A DNA stretch of 64,000 nt from Halobacteriales archaeon YIM A00013 (GCA_025041195.1 JAKCFM010000001.1:1612001-1676000); one strand, 5' to 3'. Numbered from the stretch's first letter, positions 17,921-27,114 are shown. Numbers and translations are program-made. The notes: generated by a model not told the origin, from the letters alone.

Positions 17921-18880
17921 ATGGATCGGGTTCCCTGTGTTCGCGTCCGCCCGTCGGCGGGCGAGGCCACCCGAACGGAGCTGGCCGGCAGAGAGCTGCT
18001 GGATCCGAGCAGAAAGATCACGGTCGAGGACGGCTGGCTCTACATTCCGGTGCTCGAACCACCATCGTTGTTCGATGTGGAGTACCGATCGCCACCCCAG
18101 CGGGATCGACAGACCACTCCCGAAGATGTGCTGGGATTTTCACCTCGCTACGAACGGATTGGTGACGTGGCGCTGCTCGATGAAGACGATCCGGAGCGGG
18201 CAGCAGAGATCGCCACTGCACTGTGTGAAAGCGATCTCCCAATCGAGAGCGTGTTGAATCGCGCATCGAAAGTCAAAGGCGAGCTTCGCGTGCGCGACTG
18301 GGACGTGCTCGAAGGCGATCCCACCACCGTCCATCGAGAGTACGGCATGGGATTCGAACTGGATCTCTCGGCAGTTTATTTCTCGCCACGACTCGCAACC
18401 GAGCGCCACCGCGTCATCGAGCAGGTGGAAGCCGATGAACGACTACTCGATATGTTCGCCGGCGTCGGCCCGTTCGTCATTCCAGCGGCAGCCAAGGGGG
18501 CGACAACCGTTGGTGTGGATCTGAATCCAGTCGCCATCGACTACCTCGAACGCAACGCAGGGCGCAACGATGTCGCGAATCGGGTCACCGCCATCGAAGG
18601 CGACGTGCGAACGGTCGAGTACACTGGGTGGGCGGACCGACTGGTGATGAATCTTCCACACAGCGCCAACGAATTCGTAGAGACGGCCGTCCGGCTCGCG
18701 GGCGATGCGTGTTGGATCCACTACTACGATATTCAGCATGAGGACGATCCGTTCGGACCGGGCGAGGCGGCGATCCGCGAGGCTGCCACGGAGTACGACG
18801 TGACCGTCGAACACAAGCAGATTGTTCGTTCGTATGCTCCCCACGAACTGAATGTCTGTCTCGACGTTCGGCTCTCGTGA
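17921..18880 (+). CDS. tRNA (guanine-37) methyltransferase, Trm5 family
   Basis: This 319-residue class I SAM methyltransferase has the Trm5/TYW2 layout: an N-terminal D1-like region, the segment SKVKGELRVRDWDVLEGD, EYGMGFELDLSAVYFSPRLATERHR, the SAM motif DMFAGVGPFVIPAA, and the catalytic-type NLPHSANEF. Trm5 adds the N1 methyl to G37; related TYW2 enzymes transfer the aminocarboxypropyl group in wyosine synthesis, so the exact branch is not certain. Trm5 is more likely given NLPHSA. It stands next to dphB, another translation-modification gene. Confidence 0.85.
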   Translation: MDRVPCVRVRPSAGEATRTELAGRELLDPSRKITVEDGWLYIPVLEPPSLFDVEYRSPPQRDRQTTPEDVLGFSPRYERIGDVALLDEDDPERAAEIATALCESDLPIESVLNRASKVKGELRVRDWDVLEGDPTTVHREYGMGFELDLSAVYFSPRLATERHRVIEQVEADERLLDMFAGVGPFVIPAAAKGATTVGVDLNPVAIDYLERNAGRNDVANRVTAIEGDVRTVEYTGWADRLVMNLPHSANEFVETAVRLAGDACWIHYYDIQHEDDPFGPGEAAIREAATEYDVTVEHKQIVRSYAPHELNVCLDVRLS

Positions 18881-18918
18881 GTCAGAAAGGGGTGGATGCG
18901 AAACGGTATGCCGAATCA

Positions 18919-18994
18919 AGCCAAGGATGGGATTTGAACCCATGTATTCTCGATTACAAATCGAGTGCTTGAACCGGGCCCAAGCTCCCTTGGC
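18919..18994 (-). tRNA. tRNA-Thr (anticodon UGU)
   Basis: A full cloverleaf on the minus strand: acceptor GCCAAGG/CCTTGGC, D stem GCTT/AAGC, anticodon stem CTCGA/TCGAG around TTTGTAA (anticodon TGT), T arm ATGGG-TTCAAAT-CCCAT, and discriminator U as is usual for archaeal tRNA-Thr. No intron, no encoded CCA. Confidence 0.95.
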
Positions 18995-19021
18995 GCGCTA
19001 TCCAACTGTTGGTGGTTCACC

Positions 19022-19492
19022 CTATGAGTGCGTATCGGTTTCGTGTTTTGCGAGGGTCAACCGATGAGCGTCATAGCCATGGCGAGCATAAAAGCGCTGT
19101 GCTGCGCTGTTGGCTGCCATCACATCAAGCATAATCGTCTCAACACCCGCGTCATGCAGCCGAGTGTGAGCTGCCTCAAGCAGTGCCGATCCGAGACCCT
19201 CATTTCGAGCCGCCTGAACCACGTAGAGATTCTCGATGACGCCCGTTTTGACGCGCTCCGTATACCGGCCAGCCTGCGCAGTGAACATAACGAATCCCAC
19301 GATGGTTCCTGCATCATCGCGGGCGACGAGAATGCCGTCGCTGATGAGATGCTGAGCGATCGACTCGCGAATTGTCTCTCGATTGGGAGCGGCTTCGATC
19401 AGAGAGTCGTGGCGCTGTTGGCCAGCAGCGAGTTCCACCCAGAGATCGACGAGATGGTCAATCTCCGCCCGATCTGGCGACTCGATCGACAT
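19022..19492 (-). CDS. GNAT-family N-acetyltransferase
   Basis: This 156-residue protein has the GNAT fold. The acetyl-CoA-binding motif is VVQAARNEGLGSALLEAAHTRLHDAG (Q/RxxGxG/A type), followed by AANSAAQRFYARHGY. The acceptor substrate is unknown. The ATG at 19492 overlaps the pgk stop (TGATG), which points to translational coupling with pgk; a GTG one codon upstream is an alternative. Confidence 0.85.
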   Translation of the reverse strand: MSIESPDRAEIDHLVDLWVELAAGQQRHDSLIEAAPNRETIRESIAQHLISDGILVARDDAGTIVGFVMFTAQAGRYTERVKTGVIENLYVVQAARNEGLGSALLEAAHTRLHDAGVETIMLDVMAANSAAQRFYARHGYDAHRLTLAKHETDTHS

Positions 19493-20685
19493 CACGCCCC
19501 GTCATCCAGCGCCTGGATGGCTGGCAATGGCTCTCCAGTGAGCATCGCGAGCGCTGCGCCGCCGCCCGTGGAAACGTGGTCGAATCCGGAGAGTCCGAGT
19601 CGTCGCATTGCGGCTGCCGTATCGCCGCCGCCAACGATCGAAAAGCCAGCGGCAGTCGCCGCAGTGTAGAGCTCTTTCGTCCCGGTGGCAAACAGTTCTT
19701 CCTCAAACACGCCGGCCGGGCCGTTGAGAACAACCGTGCCGGCGGTTTCGAAAATGTCCGCGTAGGAAGCGATCGTCTGGCTGCCGATATCGAGTGCGGG
19801 TTCGTCGACCGGCAGGTCTGACACGGCTAGCTCAATCCGCTCACCCGAGCGTTCGATCGCTACATCCGTCGGCGTGACAATCCGGTCGGGATAGCGCTCA
19901 AGCAACTGTGCTGCGAGATCAAGTCGATCTCGCGCCCGTGATTTGACCACGGACTCTGTCTCCGGACCGAGATCGACACCCGACGCGTAGCAAAACGTGT
20001 TCCCGACGACACCACTCGTCACCACCGTGTCGGCCAGTCCAGACTGCAACACCGTCTCTGCGATCTCGATCGAATCGTCAACTTTCGCGCCGCCGAGTGA
20101 GTACACGCGTGGCGATGGTCGCGCTTTAATCTCCCCCAGTGCTTCGATTTCGGTCTCCATGACGCGGCCAGCGTAGCTCGGAATCCGTTCAGTAAACCCA
20201 ACGATCGAGGGCTGCGAGCGGTGGGCCGCGGCGAAGGCGTCGTTGACGAATATATCCAGCGCTTCATACAGCTCACTGACAAGATGAGTGTTTGCCGCAG
20301 TTGCTGGATCAAACGACATGTTCTCTTCGCTGTAAAACCGGGTGTTCTCAAGGAGGAGTATACTCCCCGGATCAAGCGAGTCGATTGCCCTGCGGGCCGA
20401 CGAGCCAAACGTCGCGTCAACGTACGAAACAGGAAATGAAAGTAACTCGTCAAAGCGATTGGCATGCGACGCGAGCGTCGTGAAATCGTCGCCACCAGGC
20501 CGGCCTTGATGGGCAAGAACGACAACGCGACCGCCTCGGTCGGCGAGCTCCGAAAGCGTCTCGACGTGAGCGCACAGCCGAGCGTCGTCAGCGAGCTGCC
20601 CGTCCTGCCCGATCGGACTGTTGATGTCAACGCGCACCCCGATTGCATCACCGCTGACCGCAAGCTCGTCGAGCGTCCGTATCAT
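19492..20685 (-). CDS. pgk: Phosphoglycerate kinase
   Basis: This 397-residue glycolytic/gluconeogenic kinase interconverts 1,3-bisphosphoglycerate + ADP and 3-phosphoglycerate + ATP. Recognisable regions are GVRVDINSPI at the start, VVVLAHQGRPGG, ILLLENTRFYSEE, VNDAFAAAHRSQPSIVGF, and the nucleotide-binding SIVGGGDTAAAMRRLG with HVSTGGGAAL. A longer frame opens 34 codons upstream, but MIRTLDEL is the family start. The following GNAT gene overlaps it. Confidence 0.95.
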   Translation of the reverse strand: MIRTLDELAVSGDAIGVRVDINSPIGQDGQLADDARLCAHVETLSELADRGGRVVVLAHQGRPGGDDFTTLASHANRFDELLSFPVSYVDATFGSSARRAIDSLDPGSILLLENTRFYSEENMSFDPATAANTHLVSELYEALDIFVNDAFAAAHRSQPSIVGFTERIPSYAGRVMETEIEALGEIKARPSPRVYSLGGAKVDDSIEIAETVLQSGLADTVVTSGVVGNTFCYASGVDLGPETESVVKSRARDRLDLAAQLLERYPDRIVTPTDVAIERSGERIELAVSDLPVDEPALDIGSQTIASYADIFETAGTVVLNGPAGVFEEELFATGTKELYTAATAAGFSIVGGGDTAAAMRRLGLSGFDHVSTGGGAALAMLTGEPLPAIQALDDGA

Positions 20686-20785
20686 GTCCCTGGTTCCACT
20701 GCGGTGTACGAAAGGTGTTGTGTTCTGCTTGCGAGTGGCGTGTACAACCACACCACGCTCCGTAGTACTGCCCGTGGCACGAGCC

Positions 20786-20793
20786 ATTTATTA
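20786..20793 (+). promoter_or_regulatory. TATA-like box of the livHMGF operon
   Basis: ATTTATTA lies 35-42 nt before the livH ATG, the only AT-rich element in the short gap to pgk. Confidence 0.4.
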
Positions 20794-20827
20794 CTGTGGC
20801 ACCGACACCTGCCAGTGAGACGTACAC

Positions 20828-21934
20828 ATGGGAATGAATATTACGCATGATACGATCGCGGTGCGAGTTCGTGAACGACCGACAGAGCTGATTGTCGGCC
20901 TGATAACAACACTATTTCTTGCAGATTTACTGTTGAAACTACAGGGGACGACCGTCTTACTGTTCGACACGCACATTCTTGGCGGCTCAATAGGACTCTC
21001 CGAGCTGTTCACCTACGTACTGGACGGGTTGATCGTCGGGATTGCGGTCGGATTGGCGGGGATTGGTCTGTCGATGACCTACAGCATTCTCAACTTCGCC
21101 AACTTCGCCCATGGGGAGTATCTCACGAGTGGGGCGTTCGTTGGGTTCTCTACGGCAGCCGTTATTGCTGGGGGGTCGGGGATCGTGGATCGGATGTTGT
21201 TGCAGAGTAATCCTGGTCTCGAGTTGCTTTCGACACCGATTGCGCTCACCGCCGGTCTCATCATGGCTGCAATTAGCACGATCGGGCTGGCACTGCTACT
21301 CGATCGGCTCGTGTACAAACCGATGCGCGATGCCGAAGGGATCTCGTTGTTGATCGCCTCCATTGGCGTTGCGCTGTTGGTTCGCTATTCGATCGCATTC
21401 ATCTGGCAGACGGGTCGCTACGGTGTGACTGGAAGTGCCACCAAAGTCACGATCCTCAATCTGGTGACGCTCACGACACACGAGCTTACCTTACTGGTGT
21501 TGGGTGTCATGTCGATGATTGGCGTTGCGATCATGCTTGAGTTCACCAAACTCGGGACGGCAATGCGCGCGATGGCCGACAACGAATCACTCGCCCGAGT
21601 GAGTGGCATTCCCGTCGAGCAGGTCACGCGACTGACGTGGATCGTTGGCGGGGGGTTGACCGGCATCGCTGGCTATCTGTTCGTGTTGGAGTCGGGGACG
21701 ATCGCGTTCAACTTCGGCTGGATCAACCTGCTGTTGATCTTCTCGGCCGTCATTCTCGGCGGGATCGGATCGGTGTACGGCGCCATGGTTGGTGGCGTGC
21801 TCATCGGGCTGGTCGATAAGCTCGCACAGGTGTGGATCCCGTCAGATCTCACGCGAGCGGCCGTGTTCGTGGTGTTGATCGCCGTCTTGATCGTCCGGCC
21901 AACCGGACTGTTCGGTGGGGTGAAAACCGCATGA
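20828..21934 (+). CDS. livH: Branched-chain amino acid ABC transporter permease LivH
   Basis: This 368-residue inner-membrane permease has about eight to nine hydrophobic helices and the LivH motifs GLSMTYSILNFANFAHGEYLTSGAF and RAMADNESLARVSGIPVEQV, with the ABC-coupling loop following. It pairs with LivM to form the channel of a hydrophobic amino acid transport (HAAT) system. It is the first gene of livHMGF; its stop overlaps the livM start (ATGA). Confidence 0.93.
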   Translation: MGMNITHDTIAVRVRERPTELIVGLITTLFLADLLLKLQGTTVLLFDTHILGGSIGLSELFTYVLDGLIVGIAVGLAGIGLSMTYSILNFANFAHGEYLTSGAFVGFSTAAVIAGGSGIVDRMLLQSNPGLELLSTPIALTAGLIMAAISTIGLALLLDRLVYKPMRDAEGISLLIASIGVALLVRYSIAFIWQTGRYGVTGSATKVTILNLVTLTTHELTLLVLGVMSMIGVAIMLEFTKLGTAMRAMADNESLARVSGIPVEQVTRLTWIVGGGLTGIAGYLFVLESGTIAFNFGWINLLLIFSAVILGGIGSVYGAMVGGVLIGLVDKLAQVWIPSDLTRAAVFVVLIAVLIVRPTGLFGGVKTA

Positions 21935-23226
21935 GTACCAGCGACTTCCGAAGCCGGCTCACTGGGCTCCCAGATGCGCTCTACGTTTTTGGACTGATGG
22001 CCGGGCTGTACGCGGTGTTCACCGGACTCACCGTCCTCCTCAATTTCGAGCTGTCGGGCATCGTGAACACGCTCCGTGCGATCACCTACTTCTCTGCCGT
22101 CTACGCGATGGTCGTCCTGGCGTTGAATCTTCACTGGGGCTACACCGGGCTGTTCAATCTCGGCGTTGCCGGATTCATGGCGGTTGGCGTGTACACCATG
22201 GCGATCGTTAGTGGACCAACAAATCCAGGCCCTGCAGAGATCCCAGGGCTCGGCATGAATCTCTGGGTGGGCGTGGTCGCTGGCGTCGTTATGGCCGCGC
22301 TCGTCGGCGTGCTGGCGTCGCTGCCGGCACTGCGACTGGAAGCCGATTATCTGGCTATTGTAACGCTGGCGCTGTCGGAGATCATTCGGCTGGTGCTCAA
22401 CTCCACGCTGCTCCAGGAGGTAACCGTCGGTGGCGCCACGTTCGGCACTGGCGGCGCAACCGGGTTGACGGTTCAAAACAACCCACAAACCCCGGTGACA
22501 GCGTTTTTCCAATCCGGGCCAGGCAGTGCGCTTACTGATGTGGCGATGGGAATTGGGATCGACCGGCCAACGGTTGTCGAAGGGATTGGCTACGCCATCG
22601 TACTCGTGGTCATTGTTGGCCTGCTATTCGTCTTCATCCGGCGAATTGCCACCTCGCCGTTCGGCCGTGTGCTCAAAGCGATCCGAGAGGACCAGGTAGT
22701 CGCCAGCGCCCTCGGAAAAGACACCCGCCAGTTCAAAATCATCATCTTCGGTGTGGGCTGTGGACTGATGGGACTTGCTGGCATCCTCTGGTACGGGAGC
22801 GATGGCTACATCAATCCGCTCTCGTTCAGACCAAACATCACGTTCTACGTCTTCGTGGCGTTGATTATCGGCGGTGCCGGATCGAATACCGGCAGCATCA
22901 TTGGCGGGTCGATCTTCGCAAGCGTGCTGTTTTACCTGCCACAGTTTCTTGAGCAGAACAGTACCCCCGTCCTCGATGGGATCCAGTCGGTGCTTGGGGG
23001 CTCAACCGCGACACCGCAGACGATCATCGATGCTGGTGGTGCACTCGCTGGGCTGGATCTGACGGCGTTTCTCGCCTACTGCTTTGCAAACATCAGTTCG
23101 CTCAGATTCATCGGGGTGGGCCTCATTCTCATCTATCTGATGCAGCGCCGTCCGGACGGCCTGTTCGGCCACCGGATCGAAACGGCTGCGAGCATCCCGT
23201 TGACACGGGGTGATACCAATGAGTGA
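21931..23226 (+). CDS. livM: Branched-chain amino acid ABC transporter permease LivM
   Basis: This 431-residue second permease of the HAAT system shows LNLHWGYTGLFNLGVAGFMAVGVY and GRVLKAIREDQVVASALGKDTRQFK, the LivM coupling helix. It has around nine to ten transmembrane helices and a periplasmic-facing insertion around residues 180-220. A longer frame opens upstream, but the ATG overlapping the livH stop is the coupled start. It overlaps livG by eight bases. Confidence 0.93.
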   Translation: MSTSDFRSRLTGLPDALYVFGLMAGLYAVFTGLTVLLNFELSGIVNTLRAITYFSAVYAMVVLALNLHWGYTGLFNLGVAGFMAVGVYTMAIVSGPTNPGPAEIPGLGMNLWVGVVAGVVMAALVGVLASLPALRLEADYLAIVTLALSEIIRLVLNSTLLQEVTVGGATFGTGGATGLTVQNNPQTPVTAFFQSGPGSALTDVAMGIGIDRPTVVEGIGYAIVLVVIVGLLFVFIRRIATSPFGRVLKAIREDQVVASALGKDTRQFKIIIFGVGCGLMGLAGILWYGSDGYINPLSFRPNITFYVFVALIIGGAGSNTGSIIGGSIFASVLFYLPQFLEQNSTPVLDGIQSVLGGSTATPQTIIDAGGALAGLDLTAFLAYCFANISSLRFIGVGLILIYLMQRRPDGLFGHRIETAASIPLTRGDTNE

Positions 23227-24016
23227 GGCACCCGATGCGCCCGCGACAGAACCCGTGCTCGCCGTCGATTCGCTCAAAAAACAGTTCGGGGGAATCACGG
23301 CAGTCGAAGACGTTTCGTTCGACATCCAGCCCGGATCGTTGACCGGATTGATCGGCCCGAATGGAGCCGGCAAATCGACGACGTTCAACTGCATTAGCGG
23401 CACATTGGCGCCAACGTCCGGATCGGTTCATTTTCAGGGCGCCGAAATAACCGACGCTCCGCCGCACGTCGTTGCCGAGCATGGGCTGTTCAGAACGTTT
23501 CAGATCGCCCGCGAACTCGAAGAGATGACCGTCCTGGAGAACTTGCTGCTCGCACCGCCCGATCAACGGGGTGAATCGCTCGTCCATGCCGTTACGCCCG
23601 GCCTCCGCCAGCGCGTCAAAGAACAGGAACGCGAGCTACTTGAGCGGGCGTGGGAGCTGCTAGAGCGGTTTGAACTCGACCATCTTGCTCGCGAGTACGC
23701 CGGCTCGCTCTCTGGCGGCCAGCGAAAACTCCTTGAGCTTGCACGCGCGTTGATGGCCGAACCGTCAATGGTGTTGCTCGATGAACCACTTGCAGGCGTC
23801 AATCCGACGCTCGAAACACAGCTGCTCGAAGCGCTCCACGAACTCCGCGAGGAGGGATACACGTTCTTGCTCGTCGAACACGACATGAACGTCATCATGA
23901 ATCACTGCGATCCAATCATTGTCATGCACCAGGGATCGATACTCACCGTCGGCACAGCAGACGACATCAGATCGAACGAGCGCGTAATCGAGGCGTATCT
24001 CGGAGGTGACCAATGA
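23219..24016 (+). CDS. livG: Branched-chain amino acid ABC transporter ATP-binding protein LivG
   Basis: This 265-residue ATPase has Walker A GPNGAGKST, the signature SLSGGQRKLLELARAL, Walker B MVLLDEPLAGVNP and the switch histidine in LLVEHDMNVIM. Extra LivG-type segments such as TFQIARELEEMTVLENL are present. The start is ATG at 23219 inside the livM end; an upstream in-frame ATG three codons earlier is less likely. It couples to livF by an ATGA overlap. Confidence 0.93.
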   Translation: MSEAPDAPATEPVLAVDSLKKQFGGITAVEDVSFDIQPGSLTGLIGPNGAGKSTTFNCISGTLAPTSGSVHFQGAEITDAPPHVVAEHGLFRTFQIARELEEMTVLENLLLAPPDQRGESLVHAVTPGLRQRVKEQERELLERAWELLERFELDHLAREYAGSLSGGQRKLLELARALMAEPSMVLLDEPLAGVNPTLETQLLEALHELREEGYTFLLVEHDMNVIMNHCDPIIVMHQGSILTVGTADDIRSNERVIEAYLGGDQ

Positions 24017-24759
24017 GCGACGCCGCTGCGAGCACGGCCTCCCGTCCGGAGGATCCCGGCATTCTCTCCGTCAGAGATCTTGACGCTGGATACGACGAAC
24101 TGCAGGTGCTCTCTGGCGTGGATCTGGACGTGGCACGCGGCGAGTACGTCACGATCGTTGGCCCAAACGGTGCCGGAAAATCCACCGTCATGAAATCGGT
24201 CTTTGGGCTCACAACGTATTTCGATGGTTCAGTGACGTTCGATGATAGATCGATTGCCCAGCAGCAACCAGAGGAGATTATCCACCACGGGATCAGCTAC
24301 GTCCCCCAGACAGGGAATGTCTTTCCGTCGCTGTCGGTCCGAGAAAACTTAGAAATGGGCGCGTTCATCCTGGAGGACGTTCCTGAACAGCAGATCGAAA
24401 CGATCTTCGATCGGTTTCCGATCCTCCGCGAGCGCCAGTCACAGGCCGCGGGAACGCTCTCCGGGGGGCAGCGCCAAATGCTCGCGATGGGACGGGCACT
24501 GATGCTCGATCCGGAGCTGTTGTTGCTCGATGAACCATCTGCCGGGCTCGCACCGGATCTCGTTGACGAGCTGTTCGATCGAATCGACGCCATCAACGAG
24601 GACGGCACCGCAGTCATGCTCGTCGAACAGAACGCAACCGAGGCACTGCGACGCTGTGACCGGGGCTACGTGCTCGTCCAGGGGGAAAATCGGTTTATGG
24701 ACGACGGCGAGACCTTACTCGCCGATACAACCGTCAGAAAAGAGTTCCTCGGCGGCTGA
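24013..24759 (+). CDS. livF: Branched-chain amino acid ABC transporter ATP-binding protein LivF
   Basis: This 248-residue ATPase has Walker A GPNGAGKST, the LivF-type YVPQTGNVFPSLSVRENLEMG, signature TLSGGQRQMLAMGRAL, Walker B LLLLDEPSAGLAP and the switch region MLVEQNATEAL. It is the last gene of livHMGF. Its stop lies only four bases from the stop of the convergent substrate-binding protein gene. Confidence 0.93.
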   Translation: MSDAAASTASRPEDPGILSVRDLDAGYDELQVLSGVDLDVARGEYVTIVGPNGAGKSTVMKSVFGLTTYFDGSVTFDDRSIAQQQPEEIIHHGISYVPQTGNVFPSLSVRENLEMGAFILEDVPEQQIETIFDRFPILRERQSQAAGTLSGGQRQMLAMGRALMLDPELLLLDEPSAGLAPDLVDELFDRIDAINEDGTAVMLVEQNATEALRRCDRGYVLVQGENRFMDDGETLLADTTVRKEFLGG

Positions 24760-24763
24760 GCGA

Positions 24764-26113
24764 CTACTGGCTCATTGCCGACTGCAGCTTTGCCGAATAC
24801 GATGACTGCTCTTTCTCGAACGCGACTTCTGCCTGCACGGTGCCGCCGGCCTCCTCGAAGGCGCTCACGAACGACTCCGAGAGCGACTGGCCGTATGAGT
24901 TGTTGACGTACATCGTCGCGGCCGTCGTTGCGCCCTTGTCCTCCGCGGCGACCTGCGCGAGCACTTTCCCCTGGAGGGCGTCGCTGGGGGCCGTCCGGAA
25001 GATGAAGTCCGAATCGTCGAGGGGAGTAACCTTTGGCGACGTGGACGAGGGTGAACAGCCAACCACCTTATTTGGAATGTACACCTGGTTTGCAACTTTC
25101 AGATTCACGCCAGACGACAGCGGCCCTGCAATCGCCTGATAGCCGGCGTTAACGAGATTGTTCGCGGCTGAAATCCCGGCCTGCGGATCGGTCTGTGAAT
25201 CAGCCACTCGTTGGTCGATCGTGAGATCGACGTTCCCCTCAAGCTGTTTCACCGGGAGGGTTCCGGCGTCACTCATTGGCTTGCCAAGATCCGCGAGGTC
25301 ACCACTCGTCGCCATCAATGAACCGACCTTCACCGTTCGGTCGCTATCGCTCCCCGGAATTGAGTCGCTACCACCGCCGCCATCGCTCCCACCCTCGAAC
25401 GGGATCGTATCGTCAGTCGAGAGCCCATCACTGCCGTAGGAGAAGATGTCGTATTTGACGGCGCCCATATCGCCGTTCTCATCGAAGTTCACTGCACTCG
25501 ATGCGCCGTTGTAGTTGATCGCGGTCCCAGAGGCCACCGTTTCGACCGCCTCGACGAACGAATCCGGACCGAACTCCTCTCCGTCGGGATTGGCGACCGA
25601 GCGCATCGCATCGCGGATCGCAGGCCCGTCGTTCGATCCGGCCGCAACGTTCGCGAGCACCAGGATGGCTGTCGCGTCGTAGGTGTGTGCTGTAAACACC
25701 CCCGGTTCGGTCCCGTATGCTTCGTTGTAGCGCTGGGCGAAAAAGTCAGCACCCGGACCGGACGCTGCCGGCGCAGTGCCTGAGATGTTGCTAAGATCCT
25801 CGCCCACGTCGTCAGGCAGTGTCTCCGATTTCATCCCATCAGTGATCAGAATCGACGTATCGGTGTCGTACTCGGCGTAGTAATCCGAAAACAGCTGCAC
25901 GCCGCTGGCTGGATAGCCAATGACGATCAGCGCGTCTGGACCATCGCCACCACCATCCGATCCATCAGTTGTCCCCGAGTCCGAGCTATCCTCGGTCGTA
26001 CAGCCTGCCAGCGTTATGAGGCCGGCCGTACTCATCGCACCAATACCACCGAGCACCGCACGGCGACCCATGTAGCGCGAAGATTCATCACGGTTTGTGA
26101 TATCACGTCCCAT
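24764..26113 (-). CDS. Substrate-binding lipoprotein of the Liv transporter, circularly permuted
   Basis: This 449-residue protein begins with a Tat signal and lipobox (RRAVLGGIGA, LAGC, C38), so it is exported and membrane-anchored. After a Ser/Gly/Asp linker the two halves of the Peripla_BP_6 fold appear in reversed order. Residues ~59-240 (PDALIVIGYPASGVQLFSDY to SSAVNFDENGDMGAVKYDIF) are what normally forms the C-terminal part. A linker (GGSDGGGGSD, ~241-258) follows. Residues 259-449 (RTVKVGSLMATSGDLADLGK, AGPLSSGVNLKVANQ, IFRTAPSDALQGKVL, ending SSYSAKLQSAMSQ) are what is normally the N-terminal part. In ordinary relatives, a segment like SAMSQ runs directly into PDALIVIGY. It most likely serves the adjacent livHMGF system. 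The TATA position favours the ATG at 26113 over the GTG at 26125. Confidence 0.85.
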   Translation of the reverse strand: MGRDITNRDESSRYMGRRAVLGGIGAMSTAGLITLAGCTTEDSSDSGTTDGSDGGGDGPDALIVIGYPASGVQLFSDYYAEYDTDTSILITDGMKSETLPDDVGEDLSNISGTAPAASGPGADFFAQRYNEAYGTEPGVFTAHTYDATAILVLANVAAGSNDGPAIRDAMRSVANPDGEEFGPDSFVEAVETVASGTAINYNGASSAVNFDENGDMGAVKYDIFSYGSDGLSTDDTIPFEGGSDGGGGSDSIPGSDSDRTVKVGSLMATSGDLADLGKPMSDAGTLPVKQLEGNVDLTIDQRVADSQTDPQAGISAANNLVNAGYQAIAGPLSSGVNLKVANQVYIPNKVVGCSPSSTSPKVTPLDDSDFIFRTAPSDALQGKVLAQVAAEDKGATTAATMYVNNSYGQSLSESFVSAFEEAGGTVQAEVAFEKEQSSYSAKLQSAMSQ

Positions 26114-26136
26114 CGTGTTCGCCACTATGTGTGCAT

Positions 26137-26146
26137 AAGTATAAAT
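26137..26146 (-). promoter_or_regulatory. TATA box of the substrate-binding protein gene
   Basis: ATTTATACTT (minus strand) is centred about 28 nt before the ATG at 26113, consistent with a leaderless transcript starting at that ATG. Confidence 0.55.
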
Positions 26147-26200
26147 GTGACTTCTACTGACTGATCAATTAACATTAGAGTTCGCGGCCAGTATTGCGAG

Positions 26201-26734
26201 TTAGCTTTGTGCACACTCTACACAGAGCGATCGCCCATTCGCATTCGACAGTGACTGTGTAAACGCACCACAGTCTTCACAGATTCCCTGGGGATTGCTC
26301 TCAGCGTCCCTCTCGGTGGCCACGGGGCTCTCGAATTGGTCAGGGGTGTGGCGTTCCTCACCACTTGAAAGCGCACTCACAAGATCACGCTCGGTGAGCA
26401 CGCCGAACAGTTCGTCGTCTTCGACGACGAGCAGTGGATCCTCGGTTCCGACAAACCGGGTGAGGGCATCGTCAACCGGGGTGTCGGGACTGATCGTCTC
26501 GAACTCCGTCCGCATCACTGATGCGAGCGGGCGGGTTTCATCCACGCCGTTGACGAGGACGTCGAGGAGGTCACGAACGCCGACCAGCCCAACTGGTTCG
26601 GTCCCGCGGACAACGACGAGATAATCGGTCGCCTCCGCAAGCAACAGCGCAGCGCTGTCATACACCGTATCGGTTTCGCTCGCACCGACAAAATCGGGCA
26701 GGAGTACATCACGAACTGTGTTGTGAGCGACCAT
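26201..26734 (-). CDS. CBS-domain pair with C-terminal zinc ribbon
   Basis: This 177-residue protein has two CBS domains: TVRDVLLPDFVGASETDTVYDSA... with VGLVGVRDLLDVL, then VMRTEFETISPDTPVDDAL... with LFGVLTERDLVSAL. A treble-clef-like zinc site closes it (CEDCGAF ... CVECAQS). CBS pairs bind adenine nucleotides and act as energy or ligand sensors. The zinc ribbon suggests nucleic-acid or protein contact. It is cytoplasmic. No partner gene is evident. Confidence 0.85.
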   Translation of the reverse strand: MVAHNTVRDVLLPDFVGASETDTVYDSAALLLAEATDYLVVVRGTEPVGLVGVRDLLDVLVNGVDETRPLASVMRTEFETISPDTPVDDALTRFVGTEDPLLVVEDDELFGVLTERDLVSALSSGEERHTPDQFESPVATERDAESNPQGICEDCGAFTQSLSNANGRSLCVECAQS

Positions 26735-26781
26735 ATCTCATGGTAGTGGACAAGGAAAGAAAAAGATGGTCCACACCGATC

Positions 26782-27114
26782 CTACAGTCGCTCGGCGACG
26801 ACCGCAAATGCGCGACCGGGTTCGACGGTTGCCTGCTGGGGGTTGTACACCACGACCGTCGTGGCAGTGAGTTTCGGTAGGTGGTGGTCGTAGAGCTCGC
26901 GTCGCACTCGATCTGCAGTTGGCAGCGACCGAGCACTTGCGACCTGTTCGCTGGATTCGAGGGTCGCAACGATCGCACGTGCGAGCTCCCGCACGGTTCG
27001 GGGACGCTCGTCGCGAGCCTGTATCTGGAGCAGTGCGCGACGATATGGATGTGCCACCAGCTCAGTGATGACCTCCTCGGGGAGTGAGTGACCACGTGGG
27101 CGTTCGATCGCCAT
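26782..27114 (-). CDS. Haloarchaeal winged-helix protein (DUF7344-like)
   Basis: This 110-residue protein resembles small haloarchaeal wHTH proteins: LPEEVITELVAHPYRRALLQIQ, TVRELARAIVATLE, RVRRELYDHHLPKLTATTVVVYN with a wing (TVEPGRAFAVV). It probably binds DNA as a regulator. The ATG at 27114 (MAIERPRG) is preferred over an upstream start at 27165 that would overlap the end of the neighbouring gene. The target is unknown. Confidence 0.7.
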   Translation of the reverse strand: MAIERPRGHSLPEEVITELVAHPYRRALLQIQARDERPRTVRELARAIVATLESSEQVASARSLPTADRVRRELYDHHLPKLTATTVVVYNPQQATVEPGRAFAVVAERL

